Positions 10,001 to 19,085 of a stretch of 64,000 nt of DNA are shown here, in pieces; the first letter of the stretch is position 1; each line of letters starts with the position of its first letter. The stretch covers positions 1-64,000 of the forward strand of contig NZ_JAHHZF010000009.1 of assembly GCF_018729455.1 (NCBI RefSeq), written 5' to 3'. The notes beneath the pieces were generated by a model that saw only the letters and a program-made list of their open reading frames with translations, did not search any database and was not told where the DNA came from. The translations under genes and the position numbers were made by a program. Source of the stretch: Prosthecodimorpha staleyi (GTDB taxonomy: Bacteria; Pseudomonadota; Alphaproteobacteria; Rhizobiales; Ancalomicrobiaceae).

Positions 10001-11335
10001 ATGGCTTCTGCAGCCGAACAACTGGCAGCTAACCTCAACTGGGGCGCCTTCGCGAAGGCTGAGGAACTCAAGAAGCGGATCTGGTTCACCCTCGGCGCGC
10101 TGCTGGTCTACCGGTTCGGCACCTATCTGCCGCTGCCGGGCATCGATCCGGAGGCGCTGTCGCGCGCCTTCTCGAACGCCCAGACCGGGATCATCGGCCT
10201 GTTCAATATGTTCTCGGGCGGCGCCGTCGGGCGCATGGCGATCTTCGCCCTCGGGATCATGCCGTATATCTCGGCCTCGATCATCGTGCAGCTCTTGACC
10301 ACCGTCCTTCCGGCCTTCGAAGCGCTGAAGAAGGAAGGCGAGTCCGGCCGCAAGCAGCTCAACCAGTATACCCGCTACCTGACCGTCATCCTGGCCGTGT
10401 TCCAGGCCTATGCGATCGCCGTCGGGCTCGAAGGCTCGCAGAACAGCATCGTCGGCGATCCGGGCGTGTTCTTCCGCATCTCGGCCGTGCTGACGCTGGT
10501 CGGCGGCACCATGTTCCTGATGTGGCTCGGCGAGCAGATCACTTCGCGCGGCATCGGCAACGGCATTTCGCTGATCATCTTTGCCGGCATCGTCGCCGAA
10601 CTGCCGCGCGCCATCGCCGGCACGCTCGAACTCGGCCGCCAGGGCGCCATCTCGACCCCGGTGATTCTCGGCATCATCGTGCTGGCCGTGATCGTGATCG
10701 CCTTCATCGTGTTCATGGAGCGCGCCCAGCGCCGGCTGCTGATCCAGTATCCGAAGCGCCAGGTCGGCAACCAGATCATGCAGGGGCAGTCGTCGCATCT
10801 GCCGCTGAAGCTGAACACGGCCGGCGTCATCCCGCCGATCTTCGCCTCCTCGCTCTTGCTGCTGCCGGCGACGGTCGCCAATTTCCAGGCCGGGCAGGCC
10901 GGTGGCTGGCTGACGACCGTGACGGCGATCCTTGGCCATGGACAGCCGCTCTACATGCTGCTCTACACGGCCCTGATCCTGTTCTTCTCCTTCTTCTATA
11001 CGGCGATCGTGTTCAATCCGACCGACACCGCCGACAATCTGAAGAAGCATGGCGGCTTCATTCCGGGCATCCGGCCCGGTGAGCGGACCGCCGAGTACAT
11101 CGACTACGTGCTGACCCGGATTACGGTCGTCGGTGCGATCTACATCGCCATCGTTTGTCTCTTACCCGAATTCCTCATTTCCTGGACCGGCGTGCCGTTC
11201 TATTTCGGTGGTACGTCGCTGTTGATCGTGGTCTCGGTGACCATGGATACGGTGTCGCAAATCCAGGGACATCTGCTCGCCCATCAATACGAAGGTATGA
11301 TCAAGCGGGCGAAGCTCAAAGGGGGAAGGCGATGA
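10001..11335 (+). CDS. secY: Protein translocase subunit SecY
   Basis: The 444-residue product is SecY, the pore of the Sec translocase in the inner membrane, with SecE and SecG. Ten hydrophobic segments can be followed; the family blocks [46 protein letters not shown] and [20 protein letters not shown] are all present. The ATG at 10001 is chosen; a GTG three codons upstream is possible. The gap to rplO is 210 bp, longer than elsewhere in spc. Its TGA overlaps the adk ATG as ATGA. Confidence 0.97.
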   Translation: MASAAEQLAANLNWGAFAKAEELKKRIWFTLGALLVYRFGTYLPLPGIDPEALSRAFSNAQTGIIGLFNMFSGGAVGRMAIFALGIMPYISASIIVQLLTTVLPAFEALKKEGESGRKQLNQYTRYLTVILAVFQAYAIAVGLEGSQNSIVGDPGVFFRISAVLTLVGGTMFLMWLGEQITSRGIGNGISLIIFAGIVAELPRAIAGTLELGRQGAISTPVILGIIVLAVIVIAFIVFMERAQRRLLIQYPKRQVGNQIMQGQSSHLPLKLNTAGVIPPIFASSLLLLPATVANFQAGQAGGWLTTVTAILGHGQPLYMLLYTALILFFSFFYTAIVFNPTDTADNLKKHGGFIPGIRPGERTAEYIDYVLTRITVVGAIYIAIVCLLPEFLISWTGVPFYFGGTSLLIVVSVTMDTVSQIQGHLLAHQYEGMIKRAKLKGGRR

Positions 11336-11913
11336 GACTGATTCTGCTCGGGCCGCCGGGCGCCGGCAAAGGCACCCAGGCGTCGCGGCTCGTGGCGAAG
11401 TACGGCATCGTGCAGCTGTCGACCGGCGATATGCTGCGCGCGGCCGTCAAGGCGGGCACCGAGATCGGCCTCAAGGCCAAGGCGGTGATGGATGCCGGGC
11501 AACTGGTGTCGGACGATATCGTCATCGGTGTCGTCGCCGACCGGATCGACGAGGCGGACTGCGCGAAGGGCTTCATTCTCGACGGCTTCCCGCGGACGGT
11601 TCCGCAGGCGGAGGCTCTGACATCGATGCTGCGCTCGAAGGGCATGAAGCTCGACGCGGTGATCGAACTCAAGGTCGACGAGGAGGCTCTGGTCCGCCGC
11701 ATGGAGAGCCGGGTCGCGGAGACCCAGGCGGCCGGCGGCCAGGTCCGGGCGGACGACAATCCGGAGAGCTTCAAGAAGCGGCTGACGGAATATCGCGAGA
11801 AGACCGCTCCGCTGTCGAAATACTATGCCGGAACCGGCGAGTTGCGCACCGTCGACGGCATGCTGCCGATCGATCAGGTGTCGGTCGAGATCGCGACGAT
11901 TCTCGGAGCCTGA
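11332..11913 (+). CDS. adk: Adenylate kinase, short-LID form
   Basis: Adenylate kinase interconverts ATP + AMP and 2 ADP in the cytoplasm. The 193-residue product begins [16 protein letters not shown], with the P-loop GPPGAGKGT at residues 7-15, and has the AMP-binding region [17 protein letters not shown] and the DGFPRT motif. The LID is short and lacks the four-Cys zinc site, explaining the length (the long form has about 214). ATGA overlap with secY couples the two. The secY-adk pair is conserved in many bacteria. Confidence 0.96.
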   Translation: MRLILLGPPGAGKGTQASRLVAKYGIVQLSTGDMLRAAVKAGTEIGLKAKAVMDAGQLVSDDIVIGVVADRIDEADCAKGFILDGFPRTVPQAEALTSMLRSKGMKLDAVIELKVDEEALVRRMESRVAETQAAGGQVRADDNPESFKKRLTEYREKTAPLSKYYAGTGELRTVDGMLPIDQVSVEIATILGA

Positions 11914-12017
11914 CGCCGTTCGGGGTTCGGGGGCAGGGGCCCTGCGGAGCCGGCGGCATCGGGACTTCGATCCGGACCGGGATCCTTCTGGATCATGGTT
12001 CGATGAGTGGCAAACAA

Positions 12018-12052
12018 GAGTCCGCGCCGGGTTGACTGCCTTGCGCGGACTC
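12018..12052 (+). promoter_or_regulatory. Perfect inverted repeat around the rpsM promoter -35 box
   Basis: GAGTCCGCGC (12018-12027) and GCGCGGACTC (12043-12052) are perfect 10-bp arms 15 bp apart. The spacer contains the TTGACT -35 element and the right arm ends just before the -10 element. It could be an operator for the alpha operon promoter, or a hairpin acting on transcripts arriving from adk; position alone does not decide. Confidence 0.5.
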
Positions 12053-12060
12053 ACTATATC
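12032..12060 (+). promoter_or_regulatory. Sigma-70-type promoter for the rpsM-rpsK-rpoA-rplQ (alpha) operon
   Basis: TTGACT at 12032-12037 and TATATC at 12055-12060 are 17 bp apart, close to the housekeeping sigma consensus. Transcription would start near 12067 and give a leader of about 145 nt before the rpsM GTG. It lies in the 297-bp adk-rpsM gap, which holds no gene. This suggests the alpha genes are transcribed independently of spc. Confidence 0.7.
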
Positions 12061-12210
12061 CCGACGCTCAATCGCGACGATCGTGCGATCGGCGTCGGAC
12101 CCTGGAGGGGACCGGCCCCGGTCGGTCGTTCTGTGTGCGGTTCCTTCCGGAGACAGGTCCTTGATGGTGGCGGTCGTCTCCGGACACCGCATCGACTGGA
12201 GAGAAATGCC

Positions 12211-12579
12211 GTGGCCCGCATTGCAGGCGTGAACATTCCGACCAACAAGCGCGTCCTTATCGCGCTGCAGTACATCCATGGGATCGGGCAGAAGAACGCC
12301 CAGGAGATCGTGGAGAAGGTCCGCATCGCTCCTGATCGGCGCGTGCACGATCTCTCGGATGCCGAAGTGCTGCAGATCCGCGAAGTGATCGACCGCGACT
12401 ACATGGTCGAGGGCGACCTTCGCCGCGACGTGGCGATGAACATCAAGCGTCTGATGGATCTCGGCTGCTATCGCGGCCTGCGTCATCGTCGCGGGCTGCC
12501 GGTGCGCGGTCAGCGCACCCACACCAACGCGCGGACCCGCAAGGGCCCGGCCAAGCCGATCGCCGGCAAGAAGAAGTGA
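12211..12579 (+). CDS. rpsM: 30S ribosomal protein S13
   Basis: S13 (122 residues) lies at the top of the 30S head and contacts the 50S subunit and P-site tRNA. It starts [20 protein letters not shown] from a GTG codon; an ATG at 12206 is out of frame. GGAGAGAAA provides the ribosome-binding site. The block [20 protein letters not shown] and the end [11 protein letters not shown] are diagnostic. It is the first gene after the predicted alpha promoter. Confidence 0.96.
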   Translation: MARIAGVNIPTNKRVLIALQYIHGIGQKNAQEIVEKVRIAPDRRVHDLSDAEVLQIREVIDRDYMVEGDLRRDVAMNIKRLMDLGCYRGLRHRRGLPVRGQRTHTNARTRKGPAKPIAGKKK

Positions 12580-12684
12580 GGATGACCGCCTTCGCCGGCC
12601 GCGCGTGAGCGTCGCCGGATCCGGGGGCGGCGGTCCGACCGCACGAGACCGATCGGGTCACGAAAGAATTCGAGGATCAGCCAC

Positions 12685-13074
12685 ATGGCTAAAGAAGCCC
12701 AGCGCGTCCGCCGCCGCGAACGGAAGAATATCTCCTCCGGCGTTGCGCACGTGAATTCGACCTTCAACAATACCATGATCACCATCACCGACGCGCAGGG
12801 CAACACGATTGCCTGGTCGTCGGCCGGTGCCAACGGCTTCAAGGGCTCGCGCAAGTCGACCCCGTTCGCGGCCCAGATCGCCGCCGAAGAGTGCGCGCGC
12901 AAGGCCCAGGAGCATGGCATGCGCACGATCGAGGTCGAGGTCCGCGGTCCCGGCTCGGGTCGCGAGTCCGCGCTTCGCGCGCTGCAGGCGGCCGGCTTCA
13001 TGGTCACCTCGATCCGCGACGTGACCCCGATCCCGCATAACGGCTGCCGTCCGCGCAAGCGGCGCCGGGTCTGA
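12685..13074 (+). CDS. rpsK: 30S ribosomal protein S11
   Basis: S11 (129 residues) forms part of the mRNA path on the 30S platform. The family blocks [20 protein letters not shown] and [15 protein letters not shown] are present, as is the C-terminal [29 protein letters not shown] precedes the ATG. It is 105 bp after rpsM; a GC-rich hairpin follows 9 bp after the stop. Confidence 0.97.
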   Translation: MAKEAQRVRRRERKNISSGVAHVNSTFNNTMITITDAQGNTIAWSSAGANGFKGSRKSTPFAAQIAAEECARKAQEHGMRTIEVEVRGPGSGRESALRALQAAGFMVTSIRDVTPIPHNGCRPRKRRRV

Positions 13075-13083
13075 TTCGACGAC

Positions 13084-13112
13084 GGCCGGGCGCCCCCTGG
13101 GGGCGGGCGGCC
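13084..13112 (+). terminator. GC hairpin between rpsK and rpoA, possible attenuator
   Basis: Bases 13084-13096 pair with 13100-13112 in two stems (GGCCG/CGGCC and CGCCCC/GGGGCG) separated by a 2x2 internal loop, and ATTTCTGT follows. It resembles a weak intrinsic terminator with a short T-rich tail. rpoA is in the same direction 212 bp later, so it would be a partial stop, or rpoA has an extra promoter in the 250-bp gap that I could not identify. Confidence 0.4.
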
Positions 13113-13324
13113 ATTTCTGTACGCGACGGCCGGGTGGTCCGGTCGGGCCGGAAATCGGATTTCAAAGGGTGCCGCGTCCGCATGCGGGGCATCCTCCAGG
13201 CGGACGGGGCGTCGGATCATACGGATCCGGCACCGTCCGTCGAGTCGTTCGGAGGGGGTGCCGTCCCGGTGGCGGAAACGGCTCCTAGGCCCGAACGGCC
13301 TTCTCGAACCATCGGGTGCGACCC

Positions 13325-14347
13325 ATGACCATTCACAAGAACTGGCAAGAGCTCATTCGCCCGAACAAGCTCGACGTGAAGGCCGGCGATGATGCCCGCC
13401 GGATCGCCACCGTGGTGGCTGAGCCTCTGGAGCGCGGCTTCGGCCTGACGCTCGGCAATGCGCTGCGCCGCGTTCTTCTGTCGTCGCTGCAGGGCGCGGC
13501 CGTCACGGCCGTGCAGATCGACGGCGTGCTGCATGAATTCTCTTCGATTCCCGGCGTGCGCGAGGACGTGACCGACATCGTCCTCAACATCAAGGAAATC
13601 GCGATCAAGATGCAGGGCGAGGGTCCGAAGCGCATGGTCGTGCGCAAGTCGGGTCCGGGCATCGTCACCGCCGGGGACATCCAGACGGTCGGCGACATCG
13701 AAATTCTCAATCCGGAACTCGTCATCTGCACCCTCGACGAGGGCGCGGAGATCCGGATGGAGTTCACCGCCAATACCGGCAAGGGCTATGTCGCGGCCGA
13801 TCGCAACCGCCCCGAGGACGCGCCGATCGGTCTCATTCCGGTCGACAGCATCTATTCGCCGGTCAAGAAGGTCAGCTACCGCGTCGAGAACACTCGCGAA
13901 GGCCAGGTGCTCGATTACGACAAGCTGACCCTGACGGTCGAGACCGACGGCTCGGTCAAGCCGGAGGACGCGGTCGCCTATGCGGCGCGCATCCTGCAGG
14001 ACCAGCTCGCGATCTTCGTCAATTTCGAGGAGCCGCGAAAGGCCGAGGTCGAAGAGCGTCTGCCCGAGATCGGCATCCCGCCGGCGCTTCTGAAGAAGGT
14101 CGACGAGCTCGAGCTTTCGGTCCGCTCGGCCAACTGCCTGAAGAACGACAACATCGTCTATATCGGCGATCTGATCCAGAAGACCGAGGCGGAGATGCTC
14201 CGCACGCCGAACTTCGGTCGCAAGTCGCTGAACGAGATCAAGGAAGTTCTCGCGCAGATGGGCCTGCACCTGGGCATGGAAGTCCAGAACTGGCCGCCGG
14301 AGAACATCGAAGAGCTGGCCAAGCGCTACGAGGATCACCAGCTCTGA
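13325..14347 (+). CDS. rpoA: DNA-directed RNA polymerase subunit alpha
   Basis: The 340-residue product is RpoA, which dimerises to nucleate RNA polymerase and contacts promoters and activators with its C-terminal domain. The N-terminal domain shows [22 protein letters not shown] around residues 38-59 and [14 protein letters not shown]. The C-terminal domain, after a short linker, carries [21 protein letters not shown] and [16 protein letters not shown]. The ATG at 13325 fits the alphaproteobacterial start [10 protein letters not shown]; a GTG three codons upstream is less likely. Confidence 0.97.
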   Translation: MTIHKNWQELIRPNKLDVKAGDDARRIATVVAEPLERGFGLTLGNALRRVLLSSLQGAAVTAVQIDGVLHEFSSIPGVREDVTDIVLNIKEIAIKMQGEGPKRMVVRKSGPGIVTAGDIQTVGDIEILNPELVICTLDEGAEIRMEFTANTGKGYVAADRNRPEDAPIGLIPVDSIYSPVKKVSYRVENTREGQVLDYDKLTLTVETDGSVKPEDAVAYAARILQDQLAIFVNFEEPRKAEVEERLPEIGIPPALLKKVDELELSVRSANCLKNDNIVYIGDLIQKTEAEMLRTPNFGRKSLNEIKEVLAQMGLHLGMEVQNWPPENIEELAKRYEDHQL

Positions 14348-14601
14348 TCCGCCTTTTCCGATCGGACGCCGTCGCGGTCTCGCACGGCGCCCGATCGGGC
14401 CGGTCCCGGACGGGATCGCATCTGGAAGACGGCGGGTCCAAGGCCCGGCGACAAGGACTATCGAAACCCGGATGACGCATGCCCGGGGGTGCGACGGCCT
14501 TTCCACGGGGAGGGCCGGGGCTCCGGGGCGCGTCCCCGGTTCCCAAGCGAGGCGCTTAAGGCGCCGCCCGGCCGGGCCGGGATACCCGAGGAGAGACTTC
14601 C

Positions 14602-15012
14602 ATGCGTCACGGCAATTCCGGCCGTCGGTTCGCCCGCACTCATGAGCATCGCAAGGCCATGTTCGCCAATATGGCGTCGTCGCTGATCACCCACGAGCAG
14701 ATCGTCACGACCCTGCCGAAGGCGAAGGACCTGCGTCCGATCGTCGAGAAGCTGGTGACGCTGGCCAAGCGCGGCGACCTGAATTCGCGCCGCAATGCGG
14801 TTGCGCAGATCCGCGACGAGAAGGCCGTGAAGAAGCTCTTCGACGTGCTCGGTCCGCGCTACAAGGATCGCAATGGCGGCTATACGCGCGTGCTCAAGGC
14901 CGGCTTCCGGCATGGCGACAACGCCGCCGTCGGCGTCATCGAGTTCGTCGATCGCGACGTGTCGGCCAAGGGCGCCGAGGACCGCGCCCGCGCCGAGGCC
15001 GCCGAAGGGTGA
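14602..15012 (+). CDS. rplQ: 50S ribosomal protein L17
   Basis: L17 (136 residues) is at the tunnel exit side of the 50S subunit. It starts [20 protein letters not shown] and has the [23 protein letters not shown]-type block (core [18 protein letters not shown]) and the [17 protein letters not shown] motif. GAGGAGAGA precedes the ATG. It ends the alpha operon and is followed 26 bp later by an intrinsic terminator. Confidence 0.97.
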   Translation: MRHGNSGRRFARTHEHRKAMFANMASSLITHEQIVTTLPKAKDLRPIVEKLVTLAKRGDLNSRRNAVAQIRDEKAVKKLFDVLGPRYKDRNGGYTRVLKAGFRHGDNAAVGVIEFVDRDVSAKGAEDRARAEAAEG

Positions 15013-15038
15013 TCGATTTCCGGTCTCCGGACATGCCA

Positions 15039-15070
15039 ACGGGCGGCCTCGGGGCCGCCCGTTGTTTTTT
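15039..15070 (+). terminator. Intrinsic terminator after rplQ
   Basis: ACGGGCGGCC (15039-15048), loop TCGG, GGCCGCCCGT (15053-15062), then TGTTTTTT. This is a 10-bp perfect stem with a UUCG-like tetraloop and a T-run, a textbook rho-independent terminator for the ribosomal block. The gene on the opposite strand ends about 60 bp further on. Confidence 0.9.
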
Positions 15071-15128
15071 GGCGCCTTGTCGGCGGGAGTGCTGACGGAC
15101 CGACCGCGCGCTGCCGGTGACCCGGCTG

Positions 15129-15512
15129 TCAGTAGCTGTTCTCGTAGCGGCCGTTGGCACGGGCGTTGTCGTGGCGGGCGCGGGCGCGCTGGGCGGGGGT
15201 GACGCAGACATGGTCGCCCGGGAAGGCCTCGCGCCAGACGTAGCCGTTGCGGCAGGTGTCGCGGCCATAGGCGCCGCCCGACGGGTTGACGCGATACTTG
15301 GCGGCGAAGTTGTCGGCCTTGGCGCGGGCGCGCTCGGCCGGGGTGACGCAGACGGTATCGCCGACGAAGGACTCGCGCCAGACATAGCCCGGCTTGCAGG
15401 TGTCCGGGCCGTAGGCACCGGCGGCCGCGGCGGGGCCGGCGGCGGCGAAGATCGAGAGACCGCCCAGGATGGCGGCGGCGACGGCGAGGGAAGCGGAGCG
15501 CAGGGTCAGCAT
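15129..15512 (-). CDS. Small secreted protein with two Cys-containing 36-residue repeats, unknown function
   Basis: The 127-residue product starts with a clear signal peptide: basic start MLTLRS, a hydrophobic core to about residue 25 and an AAAAG cleavage-like site near 31. The mature part consists of two copies of a 36-residue unit (about 33-68 and 81-116): YGPDTCKPGYVWRESF and YGRDTCRNGYVWREAF, each followed by a GDxVCVTPAxRARAxxDN end. Four Cys (39, 55, 87, 103) could form one disulfide per repeat. The repeat resembles short exported proteins seen in alphaproteobacteria and actinobacteria, but I know no function. Longer in-frame starts upstream lack a signal peptide and were not used. Confidence 0.75.
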   Translation of the reverse strand: MLTLRSASLAVAAAILGGLSIFAAAGPAAAAGAYGPDTCKPGYVWRESFVGDTVCVTPAERARAKADNFAAKYRVNPSGGAYGRDTCRNGYVWREAFPGDHVCVTPAQRARARHDNARANGRYENSY

Positions 15513-15825
15513 GGTCGTTTCTCGCGGGGGTCTGGAGGAGGGCGGCGGTTTGTTTCGTCCCGTCCGCTGATGTTTCGAGACTATTGCGTCGCCGCTGAAC
15601 CGGCTCTGAGAGTGGCGTGCAGGATCCGTTAATCGTGATTTTTCCGGCCGCCGCGCGGTACGATTGGCGGCCTGATCGCCGGCCTGACCGTCGTCCCGGG
15701 CCGGAGCCCGAAGGCTTTGCTGCACTGCGTCCGCATGCGACTGCCCGCGTCGCATTCCGACAACTCGGGGCCGGTGTCCGGTGGCAGTCTGACGGCTCCT
15801 CCTCCCTGACTCTCCCGGATCCGCC
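15513..15825. other. 313-bp divergent intergenic region
   Basis: The stretch lies between the minus-strand secreted protein gene and the plus-strand Rieske oxygenase gene and must carry promoters for both. I see a GAGAAA ribosome-binding site for the minus gene next to its ATG. I see no convincing -35/-10 pair, operator palindrome, RNA gene or terminator. The short ORFs across it have no recognisable product. Confidence 0.5.
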
Positions 15826-17082
15826 ATGCTCTCCCGAGCCCCCCTCGACATTCCCCGCCTGATCGCCGAGCGCCGGCCCGGCTATTCGCTGGCCGCGCCC
15901 TTCTACCGTGCGCGCGAGATTTTCGATCTCGACCTGGAGGTGATCTTCGGGCGGCACTGGATCTTCGCCGGCGTCGAGGCCGAGCTGCCGGAGCCCGGCG
16001 ACTACACCCGGCTCGATATCGGGCATCTCTCGATCGTCATCGTGCGCGGCGACGACGGTGCGGTGCGCGCCTTCCACAATGTCTGCCGGCACCGCGGCGC
16101 GCGGCTGGTGACACAGGAGGCGGGTTGCGTCGGCAAGCTGGTCTGCCCCTATCACCAGTGGACCTACGAGCTGACCGGCGAACTGATCCATGCCAGCCAT
16201 ATGGGCGAGGATTTCGACCCCTCCTGCCACGGCCTGAAGCCGGTGCATCTGCGCTCGATCGGCGGGCTGATCTTCGTCTGCATGGCCGCCGAGGCGCCTG
16301 CCGACATCGACGATCTCGCCGCCGTGCTGGAACCCCGGCTGGCGCCGTTCGACCTGCGCAACGCCAAGGTCGCCAAGCAGGTCGACCTCGTCGAGGAGGG
16401 CAACTGGAAGCTCACGATGGAGAACAACCGCGAGTGCTATCACTGCGCGGGCAACCATCCCGAACTCGGCCAGAGCTTCAACAAATATGCGGTCGGCTTC
16501 GTCCCCGATGCCGACGACCATGCCGGCCAGGCCGAGGCGGCCGCCTATGAGGCGCAGGTGACCGCGCAGGTCGCCGACTGGGAGGCGCGCGGCTTTCCGA
16601 GCGTGGCGGTGGAGCATCTCTCTGGCCGGGCGACCGGCTTCCGCACCGAGCGGATCGTGCTCGACGGCGCCGGCGAGAGCCAGACGCTCGACACCAAGGC
16701 GGCCTGCCGCAAGCTGCTCGGCGGGCTGACCGACGCCAAGCTCGGCGGCCTGCATCTGTGGACCCAGCCGAACAGCTGGCACCATTTCATGGGCGACCAC
16801 GCGGTCACCTTCTGCGCCATCCCGCTCGATCCCGAGCACACGCTGGTGCGCACCCGCTGGCTGGTCCACAAGGATGCGGTCGAGGGCGTCGACTACGATC
16901 TCGACCGTCTGACCGAGGTCTGGAACGCCACCAACGCCCAGGATGCCGCGCTGGTCGAACTCGCCCAGCAGGGCGTGCGCAGCCCGGCCTACGAGCCCGG
17001 CCCCTATTCGCCGCTGACCGAGGGCCTCGTCGACCAGTTCGCCACCTGGTATGTCGAGCGCCTGCGCGCGCATCTCGGGTGA
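15826..17082 (+). CDS. gbcA: Rieske non-heme iron oxygenase, probable glycine betaine monooxygenase alpha subunit
   Basis: The 418-residue protein has a Rieske [2Fe-2S] domain with ligands Cys87-x-His89 (NVCRHRGARL) and Cys107-x-x-His110 (CPYHQW), then a catalytic domain with the mononuclear iron motif around ENNRECYHCAGNH (His206 and His211). The C-terminal half, with GDHAVTFCAIPLD, RTRWLVHKDA and PGPYSPLTEGLV, resembles GbcA, which demethylates glycine betaine to dimethylglycine and formaldehyde. A reductase with the GbcB layout follows 7 bp later, and folate C1 genes after that, which supports the assignment. Stachydrine or carnitine oxygenases of the same family are alternatives. Cytoplasmic; needs electrons from the next gene product. 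Confidence 0.8.
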   Translation: MLSRAPLDIPRLIAERRPGYSLAAPFYRAREIFDLDLEVIFGRHWIFAGVEAELPEPGDYTRLDIGHLSIVIVRGDDGAVRAFHNVCRHRGARLVTQEAGCVGKLVCPYHQWTYELTGELIHASHMGEDFDPSCHGLKPVHLRSIGGLIFVCMAAEAPADIDDLAAVLEPRLAPFDLRNAKVAKQVDLVEEGNWKLTMENNRECYHCAGNHPELGQSFNKYAVGFVPDADDHAGQAEAAAYEAQVTAQVADWEARGFPSVAVEHLSGRATGFRTERIVLDGAGESQTLDTKAACRKLLGGLTDAKLGGLHLWTQPNSWHHFMGDHAVTFCAIPLDPEHTLVRTRWLVHKDAVEGVDYDLDRLTEVWNATNAQDAALVELAQQGVRSPAYEPGPYSPLTEGLVDQFATWYVERLRAHLG

Positions 17083-17089
17083 GCGGCCG

Positions 17090-18160
17090 ATGAGCGTGAG
17101 TGCGTCCGCCGCGCCGGCCTGGTGGGATCCGGACACTGACGACCTCCTGATCTGCCGCGCGGTCCTGACCGAGACGGAGGACGTGAAGACCTTCGTGTTC
17201 GAGGCGCCGGGCGGCCGGCGCTTCGCCTATGCGCCCGGCCAGTTCGCCAACTTCGAGGTCGAATGCGGCGGCGGCATTGAGACCCGCTCCTACACGCTCG
17301 CCTCGACGCCGACCCGGCCCGACCGGGTCGCCATCACGGTCAAGCGCATCCCCGGCGGGATCGTGTCGAACCACCTGCACGACCGGCTGAAGCCCGGCGA
17401 CGCCCTCAAGGCGCAGCTGCCGCTCGGCGATTTTTCGACCGCGCGCCACCCGGCCGCGAAATATCTGTTCCTGGCCGCCGGCGTCGGGGCGACCCCGCTG
17501 ATGTCGATGCTGCGGGCCGAGGACGATCTGGCGAGCGGCGCCGACATCGTCTTCGTCAATGTCGCGCGCCGGATGGAGGACCTGGTTTTCCGGCGCGAGC
17601 TCGAGACGATCGCGGCGCGCAATCGCGCGGTCCGGCTCGCCCATGTCGTCACCGGCGAAGGCGCCGAGCCCTGGGCCGGCCATCGCGGCCGGCCGACCCG
17701 GGCGATGATCGAGGCGATCGCGCCGGATTTCCGGGACCGCGAGGTCTTCGTCTGCGGCCCGGACGGCTTCATGGCGGCGGTGCGTGGCGTCCTCGCCGAG
17801 GCCGGTTTCGACATGGGCCGGCACCACGAGGAGAGCTTCACCTTCGGGGCGGATGCGTCGGCCGAGACGCCGACCGTGCCCGAGGATCCGGCGGAGAAGA
17901 CCTGGCGCGTCACCTTCACGCGCAGCGGCAAGGTCGTGCTGTGCGACGGCACGACGCCGATCCTGACCGCGGCCCGCAAGGCCGGCGTGGTGCTGCCGTC
18001 CTCCTGCACCAAGGGCCTGTGCGGCACCTGCAAATCGAAGAAGCTCGACGGCGAGGTCGAGATGAAGCATGCGGGCGGCATCCGGCCGCGCGAGATCGAG
18101 GCCGGCCAGGTGCTGCTCTGCTGCTCACGGCCGCGCTCCGACGTGACCATCGAGCGATAG
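17090..18160 (+). CDS. gbcB: Oxidoreductase with ferredoxin domain, probable glycine betaine monooxygenase reductase subunit
   Basis: The 356-residue protein passes electrons from NAD(P)H through FAD and a [2Fe-2S] cluster to the oxygenase. The FAD-binding barrel holds RSYTLAS at 66-72, the nucleotide-binding region AAGVGATPLMSML follows, and the C-terminal plant-type ferredoxin domain has Cys306, Cys311, Cys314 and a last pair at 344-345 (SCTKGLCGTC and LLCCS). Order FAD-NAD-ferredoxin is that of GbcB and related hybrid reductases. I use the ATG at 17090, 7 bp after gbcA; an upstream in-frame start would overlap gbcA. Confidence 0.8.
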   Translation: MSVSASAAPAWWDPDTDDLLICRAVLTETEDVKTFVFEAPGGRRFAYAPGQFANFEVECGGGIETRSYTLASTPTRPDRVAITVKRIPGGIVSNHLHDRLKPGDALKAQLPLGDFSTARHPAAKYLFLAAGVGATPLMSMLRAEDDLASGADIVFVNVARRMEDLVFRRELETIAARNRAVRLAHVVTGEGAEPWAGHRGRPTRAMIEAIAPDFRDREVFVCGPDGFMAAVRGVLAEAGFDMGRHHEESFTFGADASAETPTVPEDPAEKTWRVTFTRSGKVVLCDGTTPILTAARKAGVVLPSSCTKGLCGTCKSKKLDGEVEMKHAGGIRPREIEAGQVLLCCSRPRSDVTIER

Positions 18161-18173
18161 GACCCGAGCGGCC

Positions 18174-18473
18174 ATGGGCGAGGTGACGATCATCTACTGG
18201 CGCGACATTCCCGCCCAGGTGCTGCACGGCTCCGGCCGGCGCGCGACCAAGCGCGAACTGCCCGAGCGCTTCCAGGTCGCCATCGACATGGCGGCGATGC
18301 GCGGCGGCGCGCGCGAGACCGACGCCTATCTGGCCGACTGGCGACGCGCGCCGATGCCCGCCGATGGCGCCGATCCGGAAGCCATGGTCGCAAATGTGAC
18401 GGCGCGGATCGAGGCCGAATACGATGCTGAGCGCCTGCGCCGGCTGGTCGAGGCCGGTGGCAAGGAAGCCTGA
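18174..18473 (+). CDS. Small PF13769-type 'virulence factor' family protein, probable partner of the C1 genes
   Basis: The 99-residue cytoplasmic protein begins MGEVTIIYWRDIPAQVLHGS and has GRRATKRELPERFQVAIDMA (residues about 22-41), which I recognise as the family called Virulence_fact (PF13769). The name is historical; no virulence role is implied here. Members commonly occur beside methylenetetrahydrofolate reductase genes, as here (13 bp after gbcB, about 90 bp before the MTHFR C-terminal protein). No catalytic motif, Cys pair or membrane segment is visible. A role as a subunit or assembly factor for the reductase is inference. Confidence 0.7.
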   Translation: MGEVTIIYWRDIPAQVLHGSGRRATKRELPERFQVAIDMAAMRGGARETDAYLADWRRAPMPADGADPEAMVANVTARIEAEYDAERLRRLVEAGGKEA

Positions 18474-18566
18474 GCGGACCCGCCGACCCATCCTGCGGCG
18501 CGGTCCGGAGCCGAACCCCGTCCCGAACCGGCCGTGCGCCTCGCGCCGAGCCTGCCGCGAGGCCCC

Positions 18567-19085
18567 ATGCTGCGCGTTCCCGCCGCCTTCGAACCCCCCG
18601 GCAAGCCGCCCCGGCCGCGCGACCGCTTCGCGCTGCGCTTCTGGTCGATCCGCCATGCCGGCGGGCTGGCGCGCTTCTATGCCGCCTTCGAGCGCGCGCT
18701 CGTGGCCGCCGCGCCGCTTGCCGCGAGGCTCGGCTGGACGCGGTTGGAACGGCCGGTCGCGGCGGTCGAGCGGACCGTCAAGGGCGCGCTGTTCGACTGC
18801 CGCATGTGTGGCCAGTGCGTGCTGTCCTCGACCGGCATGTCCTGCCCGATGAACTGCCCGAAGAACCTGCGCAACGGCCCCTGCGGCGGCGTGCGCGGCG
18901 ACGGCAATTGCGAGGTCTATCCGGAGATGCCCTGCGTCTGGGTCAAGGCCTGGGAGGGCTCGCGGCTGATGGCCGAGGGCGACCGGATCGGCGACGTGCA
19001 GCCGCCGATCGACCACCGCCTGAAGGGCCGGTCGAGCTGGCTCGCCGTGGCGCAGGAGAAGTCCGGCACGGGAGGGGCGGCATGA
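18567..19085 (+). CDS. Methylenetetrahydrofolate reductase C-terminal-domain (MetV-like) zinc/iron-sulfur protein
   Basis: The 172-residue product carries a dense cysteine block: CRMCGQCVLSSTGMSCPMNC then NGPCGGVRGDGNCEVYPEMPC. This is the MTHFR_C family (PF12225), seen as MetV beside MetF in acetogens and fused or adjacent in other bacteria. The cysteines probably bind zinc or an iron-sulfur cluster. The N-terminal 70 residues are basic and partly hydrophobic. I prefer the ATG at 18567; a GTG at 18534 would add 11 residues. Its TGA overlaps the next ATG (ATGA), so it is co-translated with the MetF-like gene. Confidence 0.75.
   Translation: MLRVPAAFEPPGKPPRPRDRFALRFWSIRHAGGLARFYAAFERALVAAAPLAARLGWTRLERPVAAVERTVKGALFDCRMCGQCVLSSTGMSCPMNCPKNLRNGPCGGVRGDGNCEVYPEMPCVWVKAWEGSRLMAEGDRIGDVQPPIDHRLKGRSSWLAVAQEKSGTGGAA

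Noticed and set aside
14458-17136. 892-codon open frame on the minus strand across rplQ, the secreted protein and gbcA
   Set aside because: It covers three unrelated real genes and shows no family similarity.
18174-18473. Virulence role for the PF13769 protein
   Set aside because: The family name is historical; the setting is one-carbon metabolism.
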